Made by a program: the position numbers and the translations under genes. A stretch of 31,629 nucleotides of DNA, taken from the NCBI GenBank assembly GCA_963933975.1, contig CAWVWE010000024.1, forward strand, positions 1 through 31,629, in the 5' to 3' direction. The notes under the pieces are model-generated. The model had not been told where the DNA came from, ran no database searches, and worked only from the letters and a program-made list of their open reading frames with translations. This DNA is from UBA10364 sp905182675. GTDB lineage: Bacteria > Bacteroidota > Bacteroidia > Flavobacteriales > Schleiferiaceae. Below are positions 1 to 8,119 of this stretch, piece by piece (position 1 is the first letter of the stretch; every line of letters starts with the position of its first letter).

Positions 1-47
<47 letters not shown>

Positions 48-53
48 CAAGGA

Positions 54-86
54 AAAGCCTTGATGCATAGCATCAGGGCTTTTTTT
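54..86 (+). terminator. Rho-independent terminator after tRNA-Met
   Basis: A 13-bp stem (54-66 paired with 70-82, one G-T wobble) with a 3-nt ATA loop runs into a T tract ending at 86. It starts 7 nt after the tRNA and should end its transcript. Its minus-strand reading has a short T run, so it may also serve the gene converging from 122. Confidence 0.9.
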
Positions 87-121
87 ATGCAGAAGAGAAA
101 AGCACGGATAGTCTGTGTTAA

Positions 122-904
122 TTATGATTTTTTATCCTTTGTAATATGCTTTTCTTTATTCTTTACAAAGATTAATTTATGTCTGCTTTTTGAGTTTTCG
201 CGTTGTTCAATTTCGAACACGCCAGTTGATTTAATCATAGGTGTGAGCTTTTCAAATCCATAATTCCTGGAGTCAAAATTGCGTCGTTTTTTTTGAATCA
301 AACTTCCAACGTCTCCGAGAAATGCCCAACCTTCCTCGTCTGATAAATCATTAATGGAAGAGGAAATCAAATTGATCTCTTTGTTGGTGATTTTATCGAC
401 GGAAGTTTCAATAGACTCTTTTGTATCAGTTTTATCTTCGGATAGTTTCTTGAGAATCTCAATGTAAATAAACTTATCACATGCAACGATGAATGGATTT
501 GGTGTTTTCTTCTCTCCAATTCCGATTACCAACATCCCTGCCTCTCTTAATCTTGTAGCCAATTTAGTAAAATCACTATCACTAGAAACAAGGCAAAAGC
601 CATCTACTTTATCACTGTAGAGTATGTCCATGGCGTCAATAATCATTGCAGAATCAGTTGCATTTTTGCCCGTTGTATATCCATATTGCTGTATGGGTGT
701 TATGGCATTTTCCAATAATAGATTCTTCCATTTGTTCAATCCAGGTCTTGTCCAATCTCCATATATTCTTTTCAACGTTGGGTTGCCATATTTCGCAATC
801 TCTTCCATCATCTCCTTGACATTCGCAGATGGTATGTTGTCACCATCAATCAAGACAGCAATATTTATGTTTTCGTTCATTTTATCTTTTTTAGATGATT
901 TCAT
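122..904 (-). CDS. NYN-domain (LabA/DUF88-type) protein with C-terminal OST-HTH/LOTUS domain
   Basis: A 260-aa soluble protein with no signal peptide. Residues about 14-150 form a NYN (PIN-like) domain. Acidic metal-binding residues are visible in LIDGDN (D20, D22), in NATD (D84) and in SSDSDF (D109, D111). Residues about 170-255 match the OST-HTH/LOTUS fold, with the characteristic LGDVGSLIQKK stretch followed by a YGF element. NYN domains of this class are thought to be RNA or DNA nucleases, and LOTUS domains bind RNA, so a role in RNA processing or decay is inferred. ATG at 904 gives a lysine-rich leader; the second ATG eight codons later (MNENI) is equally possible because neither has a clear ribosome site. 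It converges on the tRNA terminator and lies downstream of recQ on the same strand, 191 nt away. Confidence 0.88.
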   Translation of the reverse strand: MKSSKKDKMNENINIAVLIDGDNIPSANVKEMMEEIAKYGNPTLKRIYGDWTRPGLNKWKNLLLENAITPIQQYGYTTGKNATDSAMIIDAMDILYSDKVDGFCLVSSDSDFTKLATRLREAGMLVIGIGEKKTPNPFIVACDKFIYIEILKKLSEDKTDTKESIETSVDKITNKEINLISSSINDLSDEEGWAFLGDVGSLIQKKRRNFDSRNYGFEKLTPMIKSTGVFEIEQRENSKSRHKLIFVKNKEKHITKDKKS

Positions 905-1095
905 ATAATCTGTCGTATAAGATCTGGCGTCAGGATTTTGAGTGTATTCCCTTGAAGATACGTCATCTAACTAGATAGTTGCTATTAGAAGAGCTTTTAC
1001 GAAAACAGAACTTATTCGCACTTTAAGAAAAACTAAGTGTATTGACTCTCAGGTAAAATGGAAATGGGCTTTTCGATTTTTAATATTGATATCAG

Positions 1096-3222
1096 TTAAG
1101 GAGTAGTCATCTGGCCTTTTTCTAGGATTGTCAGAGCAATACGGATCTTTCCATAGTCTATAGACTCCTCTAAGAACACAAAGTATTTTTTGAGTTCGGC
1201 TGGATTTTCCAAAATCTCCTTGGCTCTTTTTACTTGATTAATTTCCTCAACTGAGACAAATTGATGGAGATCAACGGGCTTTCCTTCAAGATATTTTTTA
1301 CAAAGATGTGATATAATAGTGGTGGGCTGAAGTTCTCTTTTTTCAGCAATTTCTGCAACACTTAGGCCTTCTTTATAGAGATTATAGCTACTTGAAAAAG
1401 TATCATTTTCTCCCCGCTTACTTTGATTTATGTAAGCGTTAATTTCCGTGAGGAAAGACTGACCGTAGGTATCCATCTTGTGAGCACCTACCCCTGAGAT
1501 ACTCAGCATGTCTTGTTCAGTGCGCGGCATATGTTTTTCCATTTCCTTCAGAGAAACATCATTGAAAATGAGGTAGGCAGCAATACTTTTTTCTGCGGCA
1601 ATTAACGCGCGGTGTTTACGTAAATGCTCAAAGAGTCCAACACGATTGGATTTATCCTTGGCTTTGCGTTTACTGTCCTTGGTCTTTTTTGCCACGAATG
1701 TTCGATCGACTGGTAGTGTAAGCTTGACCTGACGACCATTAAAGAGTACATCGTTAGATAGTGGGGTTAATTCAAGTGCATTGTTTTTATGAAACGCTAC
1801 CTCAGCAAATCCTTGGTTGATCAGCTGAATGATATATTGCTGCCAGTGTGCCCAGGATAAATCTCGGCCAATCCCATAGGTCGCTAACGTATTTAGTCCC
1901 TGGTCTAATACATGCGCGTTTTGCGCACCGCGTAGCACGTCAATGATTCCACCTATCGCCTCTTTCTGGTTTGCCCGATATATCGTGGAGAGGGCTTTTT
2001 GAGCAATGATTGTCCCGTCCACAAACTGTGGTGGGTTTCTGCAGATATCACAGTTTCCGCAATTCTCATCTAGCATCTCTCCAAAATAACTTAGGAGAAT
2101 TTTTCTCCGGCAAGAGCTGGCTTCTGAAAATTGCTGCATTCGCTCAAGTTTTGCGATTTGAACCTTTTCGTTCACTGCACCCGAAGCGAACTTTCGCAGT
2201 TGAATAACGTCAGCATAGCTATGAAATAGTATGGCCTTTGCCTCAAGTCCATCGCGTCCACTACGCCCGATCTCTTGGTAATATCCTTCGATGTTTTTGG
2301 GCATGTTGTAGTGAATCACATAGCGCACATTGGATTTGTCAATGCCCATTCCGAAGGCTACAGTGGCACATACGATCTTAATTCTATCGGAAATAAAGTC
2401 ATCTTGAACGGTACTCCGCTCGTTAAAGTCTAGTCCCGCATGGTAGGCTTCAGCACTATGTCCAAGACTCTTTAGCTTGCTCGCTACTTGCTCAGTAGTC
2501 TTACGACTAAGGCAGTAAATTATTCCCGATTCGTTGGAGTTACGCTTTACGAAATCCGCGATTTTTTTCATTCGATCAAGTCCTACCTGAACATCGAGAC
2601 TAATGTTTGCGCGGTCAAAAGAAGAAATGAATTGATCTGCGTCAGGAACGTTAAGTTGAGCCACGATATCCTGGCGTGTAGCTTTATCTGCCGTCGCTGT
2701 CAGGGCTATTATTGGCGTATTTGGAAGGGTCTCTTTCAAAAAACCAAGTTGTTGATAGGAAGGCCTAAAATCATGGCCCCAGCTTGAAATACAATGGGCC
2801 TCATCAACTGCGATGCACGAAATACATTTGTCGTTTAAAATCGGACTAAGAAAGGATAGGCTTTCGGGGGCAACATATAGCAATTTTAGCGTTTTTAGGG
2901 CTACTTGTTCGAGGATGGATTGCTGAGTGTTTGAATCTTGAGAACTGTTAAAGAAATTCGCTGGAACCCCATTTGCGTTGAGTCCATCTACTTGGTCCTT
3001 CATCAGTGCGATGAGCGGTGAAATAACAAGCGTGAGTCCGTCAAAGATTAATGCAGGTATCTGAAAGCAAAGTGATTTACCTCCACCAGTAGGCATGATG
3101 ACTAAGGTGTCCCTGTTCTCGAGGACGCTGCGAATAATATTTTCTTGGAGTGGGCGAAAAGTATCATACCCAAAATATTTTTTTAAGGGTGTATATATAT
3201 CTAACCTTTCTGTTGGATTCAT
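1096..3222 (-). CDS. recQ: ATP-dependent DNA helicase RecQ
   Basis: A 708-aa superfamily-2 3'-5' DNA helicase for recombination and replication-fork repair. Visible parts: Walker A MPTGGGKS at 43-50; DEAH box at 140-143; motif VI QEIGRSGRDG at about 316-325; RQC zinc-binding cysteines C371, C388, C391 and C394; winged-helix region about 400-500; HRDC domain about 528-600; and a C-terminal helix-turn-helix extension about 610-700 as in many Bacteroidota RecQ proteins. Full length with all key residues. ATG at 3222 gives the usual RecQ N terminus. It is divergent from the SOUL-family gene with 144 nt between them, which must hold promoters for both. Confidence 0.97.
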   Translation of the reverse strand: MNPTERLDIYTPLKKYFGYDTFRPLQENIIRSVLENRDTLVIMPTGGGKSLCFQIPALIFDGLTLVISPLIALMKDQVDGLNANGVPANFFNSSQDSNTQQSILEQVALKTLKLLYVAPESLSFLSPILNDKCISCIAVDEAHCISSWGHDFRPSYQQLGFLKETLPNTPIIALTATADKATRQDIVAQLNVPDADQFISSFDRANISLDVQVGLDRMKKIADFVKRNSNESGIIYCLSRKTTEQVASKLKSLGHSAEAYHAGLDFNERSTVQDDFISDRIKIVCATVAFGMGIDKSNVRYVIHYNMPKNIEGYYQEIGRSGRDGLEAKAILFHSYADVIQLRKFASGAVNEKVQIAKLERMQQFSEASSCRRKILLSYFGEMLDENCGNCDICRNPPQFVDGTIIAQKALSTIYRANQKEAIGGIIDVLRGAQNAHVLDQGLNTLATYGIGRDLSWAHWQQYIIQLINQGFAEVAFHKNNALELTPLSNDVLFNGRQVKLTLPVDRTFVAKKTKDSKRKAKDKSNRVGLFEHLRKHRALIAAEKSIAAYLIFNDVSLKEMEKHMPRTEQDMLSISGVGAHKMDTYGQSFLTEINAYINQSKRGENDTFSSSYNLYKEGLSVAEIAEKRELQPTTIISHLCKKYLEGKPVDLHQFVSVEEINQVKRAKEILENPAELKKYFVFLEESIDYGKIRIALTILEKGQMTTP

Positions 3223-3366
3223 GAATTTGCTGAAATTTTGGACAAGGGCTTAATTAAGACGTAATTTCCAACCATAAAAGTACAACCTCAATACCTGTTT
3301 CATAATAAGGAACGAATTATCTATTACTTTTATTAAACTAAGGCGTGGAGCCAAATCCTTGAATTT

Positions 3367-3963
3367 ATGAAGATATTATTAGTGATTTTAAGTGTGGTTA
3401 TAGTGCTCTTTTTAGGGAGCCAAATCTATTTGTATCAAGGCAGTCATAAGATCGAGGGCTATAAATATGAAGTCATAACTGCTTACCCAGGCTTTGAAAT
3501 CAGGAAGTATGAGGCGAGTTTATTTACGTCTATTGAATTGGATACGGATGACTACAAACAAGCATCAAGTAAGGGCTTCTCTGCCTTAGGGGGCTATATC
3601 TTCGGTAAGAATGAGGATAAAGAACAAATTTCCATGACGTCTCCCGTGGCCATGTCTTTAGAAGCTGAGACGACCATGATGTTTTTAGTTCCTAAAAAGT
3701 ATACGATAGATAACTTGCCTAAGCCTCAAAATTCAAATATTGAATTTATTGAAATGCCAGAACGGATGATCGCTGCTGTTACATTCGGTGGATGGGCGAG
3801 TAATGAAAAAATAGCGCTCTACAGGTTAGCCCTAGAGGAGATGCTAAAGGAAAATGACATTAAGCACACTGGTAGGTTCTCCGTCTTGGGCTATAATCCT
3901 CCTTATGAGTTCTTATTTCGAAGAAATGAAGTTATCGTAGAATTGGAGACTATCTCAGAATGA
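3367..3963 (+). CDS. SOUL-family heme-binding-like protein with N-terminal membrane anchor
   Basis: A 198-aa protein. Residues 2-24 are a hydrophobic segment without a clear lipobox, so it is a signal anchor or uncleaved signal. The rest matches the SOUL/HBP family: the opening YEVITAYPGFEIRKYE, a central IFGKN element, the ISMTSPVAM motif, and a closing NPPYEFLFRRNEV stretch. SOUL proteins are associated with heme or tetrapyrrole binding, but the function of bacterial members is unclear and heme ligation cannot be deduced here. It sits alone between recQ and a degenerate region, with no downstream partner on its strand. Confidence 0.88.
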   Translation: MKILLVILSVVIVLFLGSQIYLYQGSHKIEGYKYEVITAYPGFEIRKYEASLFTSIELDTDDYKQASSKGFSALGGYIFGKNEDKEQISMTSPVAMSLEAETTMMFLVPKKYTIDNLPKPQNSNIEFIEMPERMIAAVTFGGWASNEKIALYRLALEEMLKENDIKHTGRFSVLGYNPPYEFLFRRNEVIVELETISE

Positions 3964-4042
3964 GACTTCTCTTGAACTAATAGGAAGATTTAGACTAATT
4001 CTTGATGGGTAAGAACTTGTCAATTATGTGATTACTTAATAG

Positions 4043-4201
4043 CGAGAATTCCATGTCTTTGAAAAAACAGCCTGTTCACTAAAGTTAGAAGATATTATGG
4101 GACACAGTGACACGAAAGAACTGACCGATTTAAAGGGATTAAAATCCAAGTATCGAATATTACCGCTTACGATAACGCCCTCGCTGTTTCCTGTTAAGTG
4201 A
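4043..4201 (+). pseudogene. Possible tyrosine-recombinase C-terminal remnant
   Basis: An open frame of 52 codons with no start codon (preceded by TAG at 4040-4042, ending in TGA at 4199-4201). Its translation contains HVFEKTACSLKLEDIMGHSD, which resembles the end of phage-integrase-family recombinases, where an RHTFA element is followed by a leader and then the LLGHSSIKTT box. The catalytic HxxR arginine and terminal tyrosine are not seen. This is similarity recalled by eye over about 25 residues. If real it is a dead fragment. It overlaps the 3' end of the minus-strand mini-gene ending at 4160. Confidence 0.28.
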
Positions 4202-4354
4202 TTTACTAAGCCAAACACCCGTTAGCATTGACCCTATAACGAAGATGTAGCTATATACAGGTGGTAAATCAATGTCTGTAAACTCGTTCAGAGCAACCAA
4301 CAGTAAAGCCGCTATAATGATGAATGAGTTAGGAATTAAACGTAGAATATTCAT
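4160..4354 (-). CDS. Small two-TM membrane protein (64 aa), unknown function
   Basis: The 64-residue product has two hydrophobic helices (about 8-24 and 32-50) joined by a short acidic loop (NEFTDIDLPP), and ends in a strongly basic tail rich in R and K, so both ends probably face the cytoplasm. Its ATG at 4354 overlaps the TGA of the upstream ORF as ATGA (4351-4354), a classic translational-coupling arrangement, which supports both being real genes. No family is recognised. It lies in a low-density region with possible gene remnants, so a decaying gene is also possible. Confidence 0.5.
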   Translation of the reverse strand: MNILRLIPNSFIIIAALLLVALNEFTDIDLPPVYSYIFVIGSMLTGVWLSKSLNRKQRGRYRKR

Positions 4355-4617
4355 TTGCGATAAAGGAAATTTCTGATTCTAGAAATTGTTACCCTCTGCA
4401 TAAATCTTAAGCTCGAGGGCTGCTCGTTACTTTTTGTTGGTAAATCAACTTCCAAACCTTGACGCATATAAGCAGGTATGCGTTCCAAATCATTCAGGTT
4501 TTGTTGGTTTGATTTGAACTGGTATTGGAACGATTGCAATCGTGAAACACGATCTCTGACCTTACTGGGCATTTCACTTAACGTAGGTCGTGGGATTTGG
4601 CTGAAGGGACGTTCCAT
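4351..4617 (-). CDS. Small protein resembling the C-terminal tail of Bacteroidota FtsZ
   Basis: An 88-aa soluble basic protein from ATG at 4617. The frame is open upstream to TAG at 4693-4695, giving 25 more codons without an ATG. Residues about 19-60 look like the conserved end of Bacteroidota FtsZ after its variable linker. The pattern is R-x-R-x-x-x-L-x-x-F-x-Y-x-F followed by a Asn/Asp-rich bridge and then LERIPAYMRQGLEVDL; in FtsZ a KLKEFNYKF-like run is followed by an E-x-x-PAYKR-x-G/N-V-x-L run. The FtsZ GTPase domain is absent and the usual NNSFLHDNVD-type terminal peptide is replaced by a basic end. It is coupled by ATGA overlap to the following two-TM protein. It is either a free-standing FtsZ-tail mimic or the relic of a truncated ftsZ copy. 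The comparison is from memory of the family, not a search. Confidence 0.5.
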   Translation of the reverse strand: MERPFSQIPRPTLSEMPSKVRDRVSRLQSFQYQFKSNQQNLNDLERIPAYMRQGLEVDLPTKSNEQPSSLRFMQRVTISRIRNFLYRK

Positions 4618-4731
4618 ATCTTTCGCAGCAATAATACTAATAGTGTGAATAGGTGCTTGTTCTTTGTTATTGATAGCACTCGCAATATAGATCTAATGAA
4701 TACTTAGGTCTTCACGCTCAAAGATGAAATA

Positions 4732-6312
4732 CTAAGATTTTGAATACTTAACAGCTTCCATAACCAACGATATCTTCTTATATTTTGACTCTTTCACCTC
4801 AAAGTAATCGTACATTCTTCTCAGGGATGAACCTACACCATCAATACTTAAAAAAGCACGTTCAGAAATTTTGGAATTGGAAATTACTGGATCTTTCTGA
4901 AGTATCTGTAAGATATTCCAATCTGTGTCATTCAGTTTTCTCGTTAAACTACTCTCTATCTTGATTCGTGATAATTCGTATTCTTTAATGTTCCATAAAG
5001 GGTCACCTGTGCTGGAAGACTTCAGTTTGTCAATCTCATCTAAGAGTTCATTCCTTCGTTTAATATATCTATTTTTAATGACCAACACTATGCGTATTAG
5101 TATAAGTAAGACCACCAAAAGAAATGAATATACTGTATAGTCACGCTTTAGATTGTATAATTTTAGTGCTGAATTTTTTTTCTCCTGCTCAATTTCAAGC
5201 TCATATTGCATTACTTCTCTTAGTAAGGCATTCGAACCTTTCTTAGCCTGTATTTTATCCATCGTAGACTTGAGCTTTTCATGCATTTGGAAAGCCAACT
5301 CCCATTCATTTTCATTTTTATGGTAACGAACTAAGCATTCATAAATCTCTTTTCTCATTTTATCGTCCAAATCTGATGAATTATTGGTCAAAAGGGCATA
5401 AACACTATCGGCTCCAGCGTGGGGATCTTTTGTACCTGTAATTATCGCTGTAACAAGCTTAGCGCGATTGAGGAATTCTGTATTACCTATAATTTTTTGA
5501 AGCGATAAGTTTTTCAGGGCAAACTCTTTCGCCTTTTCAGTTTGACCAAGTGATAAATGAATTCTTGCCAAATGGTAGTAACAGCCTGATCTTAGCACAT
5601 TATCGCGGTCCAACACAATCATTTTAAGAGCGTTTTGAAAGATTTCCAATGCTTCCCAAGGATGTTTACGCTCATATTCGATGACACCCAAATTCATCTT
5701 CATAGCTATGCTGACGTTATTTAATATCCCCAAGGATTCGTAAATAATCAATGCCTTTTTAAGGTATACTTCCGCCAAGTCATGATTTTCAATCTTAATG
5801 TAAATATTAGCTATGGCATTCAGCATAGATCCTGCATATTCTAACTTATCATTTGACTCAAAAATTAGAAGCGCTTCAGTATAGGAATTAAAAGCATTGA
5901 TATAGTCAAGTTGGTCTAAATAGACATTCCCACGGTTGGCGATTATTATACCCGTAACAACCTTATCGCCAGATGAATCAGAAACAGCAGAAGCACGCTT
6001 ATAAAAGTCTATCGATTCTTCATACATGCCCTTATCTCTATAGATATTAGCCATGTTGACATAAGCTCCAGTGACTTTATAAGTCATATCCTTTTCCTCG
6101 ACAAGTTTCAAGTATATATTAAGACTAGCTAAAGCAGAATCAGGTAAAAGACGTTTATAGATGTCATGATATTGCTCCAATGCTGATATTCGTGTGGAAT
6201 CTGCATTCTCAATATTTTCCCATACCCTTCGTAATGAATCGTTTTGCGCTGTGGACACATTGACTAGCATCAACAAGCAAAAGGCGAATAAAATGAAACG
6301 ATGATTTTTCAT
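4732..6312 (-). CDS. TPR-repeat signalling protein with TM helix and C-terminal HTH-like domain
   Basis: The open frame begins at 6372, but ATG at 6312 is preferred because it starts exactly at a signal peptide (MKNHRF, hydrophobic core, cleavage after STAQ), giving 526 aa. Residues about 80-290 contain several TPR units, recognisable by the A-N-I-Y and F-x-x-A-L pattern. A coiled coil follows at about 345-390, one TM helix at 393-413, a second coiled segment at 415-435, and a C-terminal domain at about 460-520 that resembles a LuxR-type HTH (D-W-N-I-L, then SERAFLSIDGV and SSLRRMYDYFEV). This is the Bacteroidota plan of a periplasmic TPR sensor with a cytoplasmic DNA-binding tail; no phospho-acceptor domain is seen. 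Being divergent from the polysaccharide genes, it could be their regulator. That is inference. Confidence 0.8.
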   Translation of the reverse strand: MKNHRFILFAFCLLMLVNVSTAQNDSLRRVWENIENADSTRISALEQYHDIYKRLLPDSALASLNIYLKLVEEKDMTYKVTGAYVNMANIYRDKGMYEESIDFYKRASAVSDSSGDKVVTGIIIANRGNVYLDQLDYINAFNSYTEALLIFESNDKLEYAGSMLNAIANIYIKIENHDLAEVYLKKALIIYESLGILNNVSIAMKMNLGVIEYERKHPWEALEIFQNALKMIVLDRDNVLRSGCYYHLARIHLSLGQTEKAKEFALKNLSLQKIIGNTEFLNRAKLVTAIITGTKDPHAGADSVYALLTNNSSDLDDKMRKEIYECLVRYHKNENEWELAFQMHEKLKSTMDKIQAKKGSNALLREVMQYELEIEQEKKNSALKLYNLKRDYTVYSFLLVVLLILIRIVLVIKNRYIKRRNELLDEIDKLKSSSTGDPLWNIKEYELSRIKIESSLTRKLNDTDWNILQILQKDPVISNSKISERAFLSIDGVGSSLRRMYDYFEVKESKYKKISLVMEAVKYSKS

Positions 6313-6388
6313 AAGAAGTATTGGTTTTTGGTCAATTATCTGATCATTATTGTTATCAGTAAATTTGGCCATAGGCTAATATAATTGA

Positions 6389-6406
6389 TTCACGCTTAGG
6401 CGTGAA
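6389..6406. promoter_or_regulatory. Perfect inverted repeat, possible operator between divergent genes
   Basis: TTCACGC at 6389-6395 and GCGTGAA at 6400-6406 are perfect complements around a 4-nt TTAG spacer. There is no T tract, so it is not a terminator. It lies between the TPR/HTH gene and the polysaccharide gene start at 6478, where a dimeric regulator could control both directions. Confidence 0.4.
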
Positions 6407-6477
6407 ATCCCTGAGAACATCATACTACGTCACATTCTGAATTATCCATTAGCTCTGTTGTAACTTAGCGTCCCTAG

Positions 6478-7359
6478 ATGAATTGTCCCATGAGCCGAAC
6501 AGCAAATTCTTCATTTTCGATGGAACAGGAGATAGAAAGAACATTGCGTTATTTCGAATTCTTCAAGCATGCCCTATATATAGAGGAGCTCCACATTTTT
6601 TTGAGAGTAAAAACTTCGTTGGTTGACTTAGAAAATGCCATTAAGCCCCTTTTGGATTCAACTATTGTGTTTTATTCTGAAGGTTTATATGCGTTACACC
6701 CTGATCATATTCAGCTGAGAAAAGACTGTAAAAAGCTGAACTTAGGTCGAATGAAAACAGCTCGAAGAGTAGGGAAATTTATTCAGTCCTTTCCCTATGT
6801 TCGAGGGGTGTATCTGTCTGGTTCACTTTCAAATATGGGTATGCAAGACTCCTCAGATGACTTGGACTTTTTCATTATTACGAAGACCGGTCGGGTATGG
6901 TTGGCAAAGCTATTTTTAATTGGCTTTAAAAAGCTGTTTTTATTGAATTCCGAAAAATACTTCTGCATCAATATGTTGATGGACGAGAAAAAATTAGAGC
7001 TAAAAAAAAGAAATCTCTATACGGCTGTAGAAGCATCCTCGCTTGTGCCGCTTACCCATCCAGAGATAATGGCGTATTTTCTGAATGAGAATAAGTGGTT
7101 GTCAGAATTTTTACCAAACTTCACTTTCCCTTTAGATCCATATCCTCCAAAGGTTTATAGTAAGTGGACAGAAATAATTTTTGAGGTTATAGGTGCTGAA
7201 AGACTAGAACAATGGGCAAGATCCAAGTTTAAGAATCACATGACACATAGGGCGAGCGGAGCCTCAGGTTATTATGAAGCAGATGCTCATTCGTCAGCTT
7301 ATTTCCCAAATAGTGTAGAGCAAAGGTTAATAGATCATTACAATGCAAAAAGTAAATAA
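6478..7359 (+). CDS. Nucleotidyltransferase-fold protein at the head of polysaccharide module 1
   Basis: A 293-aa soluble protein. Residues about 15-90 look like a winged-helix-type N-terminal domain. Residues 110-135 carry the minimal nucleotidyltransferase signature, GSLS at 115-118 followed by the acidic pair D128-x-D130 and a hydrophobic strand FFIIT. The remainder is helical and ends in a Tyr/Ser-rich tail. Proteins of this type occur beside polysaccharide genes in Bacteroidota; their substrate is not known to me. ATG at 6478 is the first start, but ATG five or fifteen codons in are possible because no ribosome site is visible. The next gene begins at or just after its stop, so this is probably the first gene of a four-gene operon to 10292. 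Confidence 0.75.
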   Translation: MNCPMSRTANSSFSMEQEIERTLRYFEFFKHALYIEELHIFLRVKTSLVDLENAIKPLLDSTIVFYSEGLYALHPDHIQLRKDCKKLNLGRMKTARRVGKFIQSFPYVRGVYLSGSLSNMGMQDSSDDLDFFIITKTGRVWLAKLFLIGFKKLFLLNSEKYFCINMLMDEKKLELKKRNLYTAVEASSLVPLTHPEIMAYFLNENKWLSEFLPNFTFPLDPYPPKVYSKWTEIIFEVIGAERLEQWARSKFKNHMTHRASGASGYYEADAHSSAYFPNSVEQRLIDHYNAKSK

Positions 7360-8116
7360 GATGTTGAGAAAACAAATTGTTATGAGTATCCTAGCAGGGA
7401 TATTGTTCTTTGTAATAGCCTTTCTGAGGCCTGCCCGCTATGAAGCGGAGACTATTTTCTTTGTGCCCCTTACATTACTTGAAAAGCAGATAGAGCAAAA
7501 TGGGATTGGTTTTGGCTCACCTATTGAAGTGGATGCCCATTTGGAATTAATGAACAGTCAGAGTTTGAAATCGGCCTTGATTAGTAGACATGGTGCAGAC
7601 TTCTCTTTGGAGATTAGTAAAACAAGAAATGGCGCTGTTCAGGTAAGAGCAGAGGCAGGTGATCCCAAAGTTGCCGCTTACATAGCAAACGGCGCCGTAC
7701 AGGCTGCAGACTCGATCAAACAGCGAATGCTTCGGCAAAATGTAGGCATGAGTTTTGACGTAATACAAGGGAGAACCTTATCGTTGAAAAAAGAAGAGCA
7801 GGTGTTACGTCAAGGACTGGACTCACTTCGTATAGAGGCGCAGACGGATTCTTTAGCTCTAGCGGCATTGGTCTTTAGAAAGGAACGTCAATATGGAAGC
7901 GTAGTTGTCGAGTTGACTAAAAACGAGCGTAAGCTTGAGGATCTAAAAGAATACTTGCACGCCCCAGCTCCAGCATCTTATGTGATTTCTGAAGCTCGTG
8001 AGACACCTAAACGAGCTGGAACCCCTGCATGGGCTATAGGTCTGTTATTTGGACTTGTGGTCTTCATATTTCAACGTGCAGTCTCCTCCGGTATTCTCGT
8101 GTCAAAACAAAACTAA
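7343..8116 (+). CDS. Wzz-like polysaccharide chain-length/assembly protein (short)
   Basis: A protein of 257 aa from ATG at 7343 (17-nt overlap with the previous gene) or 251 aa from ATG at 7361, one base after that gene's TAA. The second start gives MLRKQIVM directly before TM1 and is more natural. TM1 lies at about 12-28. A periplasmic part includes YEAETIFFVP and a coiled-coil stretch about 145-205. A proline-containing element (ETPKRAGTP) precedes TM2 at about 230-247. This is the topology of Wzz/polysaccharide co-polymerases. No cytoplasmic tyrosine-kinase domain is fused. The partner polymerase gene follows after 3 nt. Confidence 0.78.
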   Translation: MQKVNKMLRKQIVMSILAGILFFVIAFLRPARYEAETIFFVPLTLLEKQIEQNGIGFGSPIEVDAHLELMNSQSLKSALISRHGADFSLEISKTRNGAVQVRAEAGDPKVAAYIANGAVQAADSIKQRMLRQNVGMSFDVIQGRTLSLKKEEQVLRQGLDSLRIEAQTDSLALAALVFRKERQYGSVVVELTKNERKLEDLKEYLHAPAPASYVISEARETPKRAGTPAWAIGLLFGLVVFIFQRAVSSGILVSKQN

Positions 8117-8119
8117 CTC

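Noticed and set aside
624..908. 94-aa plus-strand ORF
   Set aside because: Antisense shadow of the NYN-LOTUS gene; no recognisable domain or start signal.
4036..4218. 60-aa minus-strand ORF
   Set aside because: No recognisable features; overlaps the 64-aa membrane ORF, whose coupling is better supported.
6312..6372. 20-aa N-terminal extension of the TPR protein
   Set aside because: It would place 20 hydrophilic residues before a clear signal peptide; ATG at 6312 fits better.
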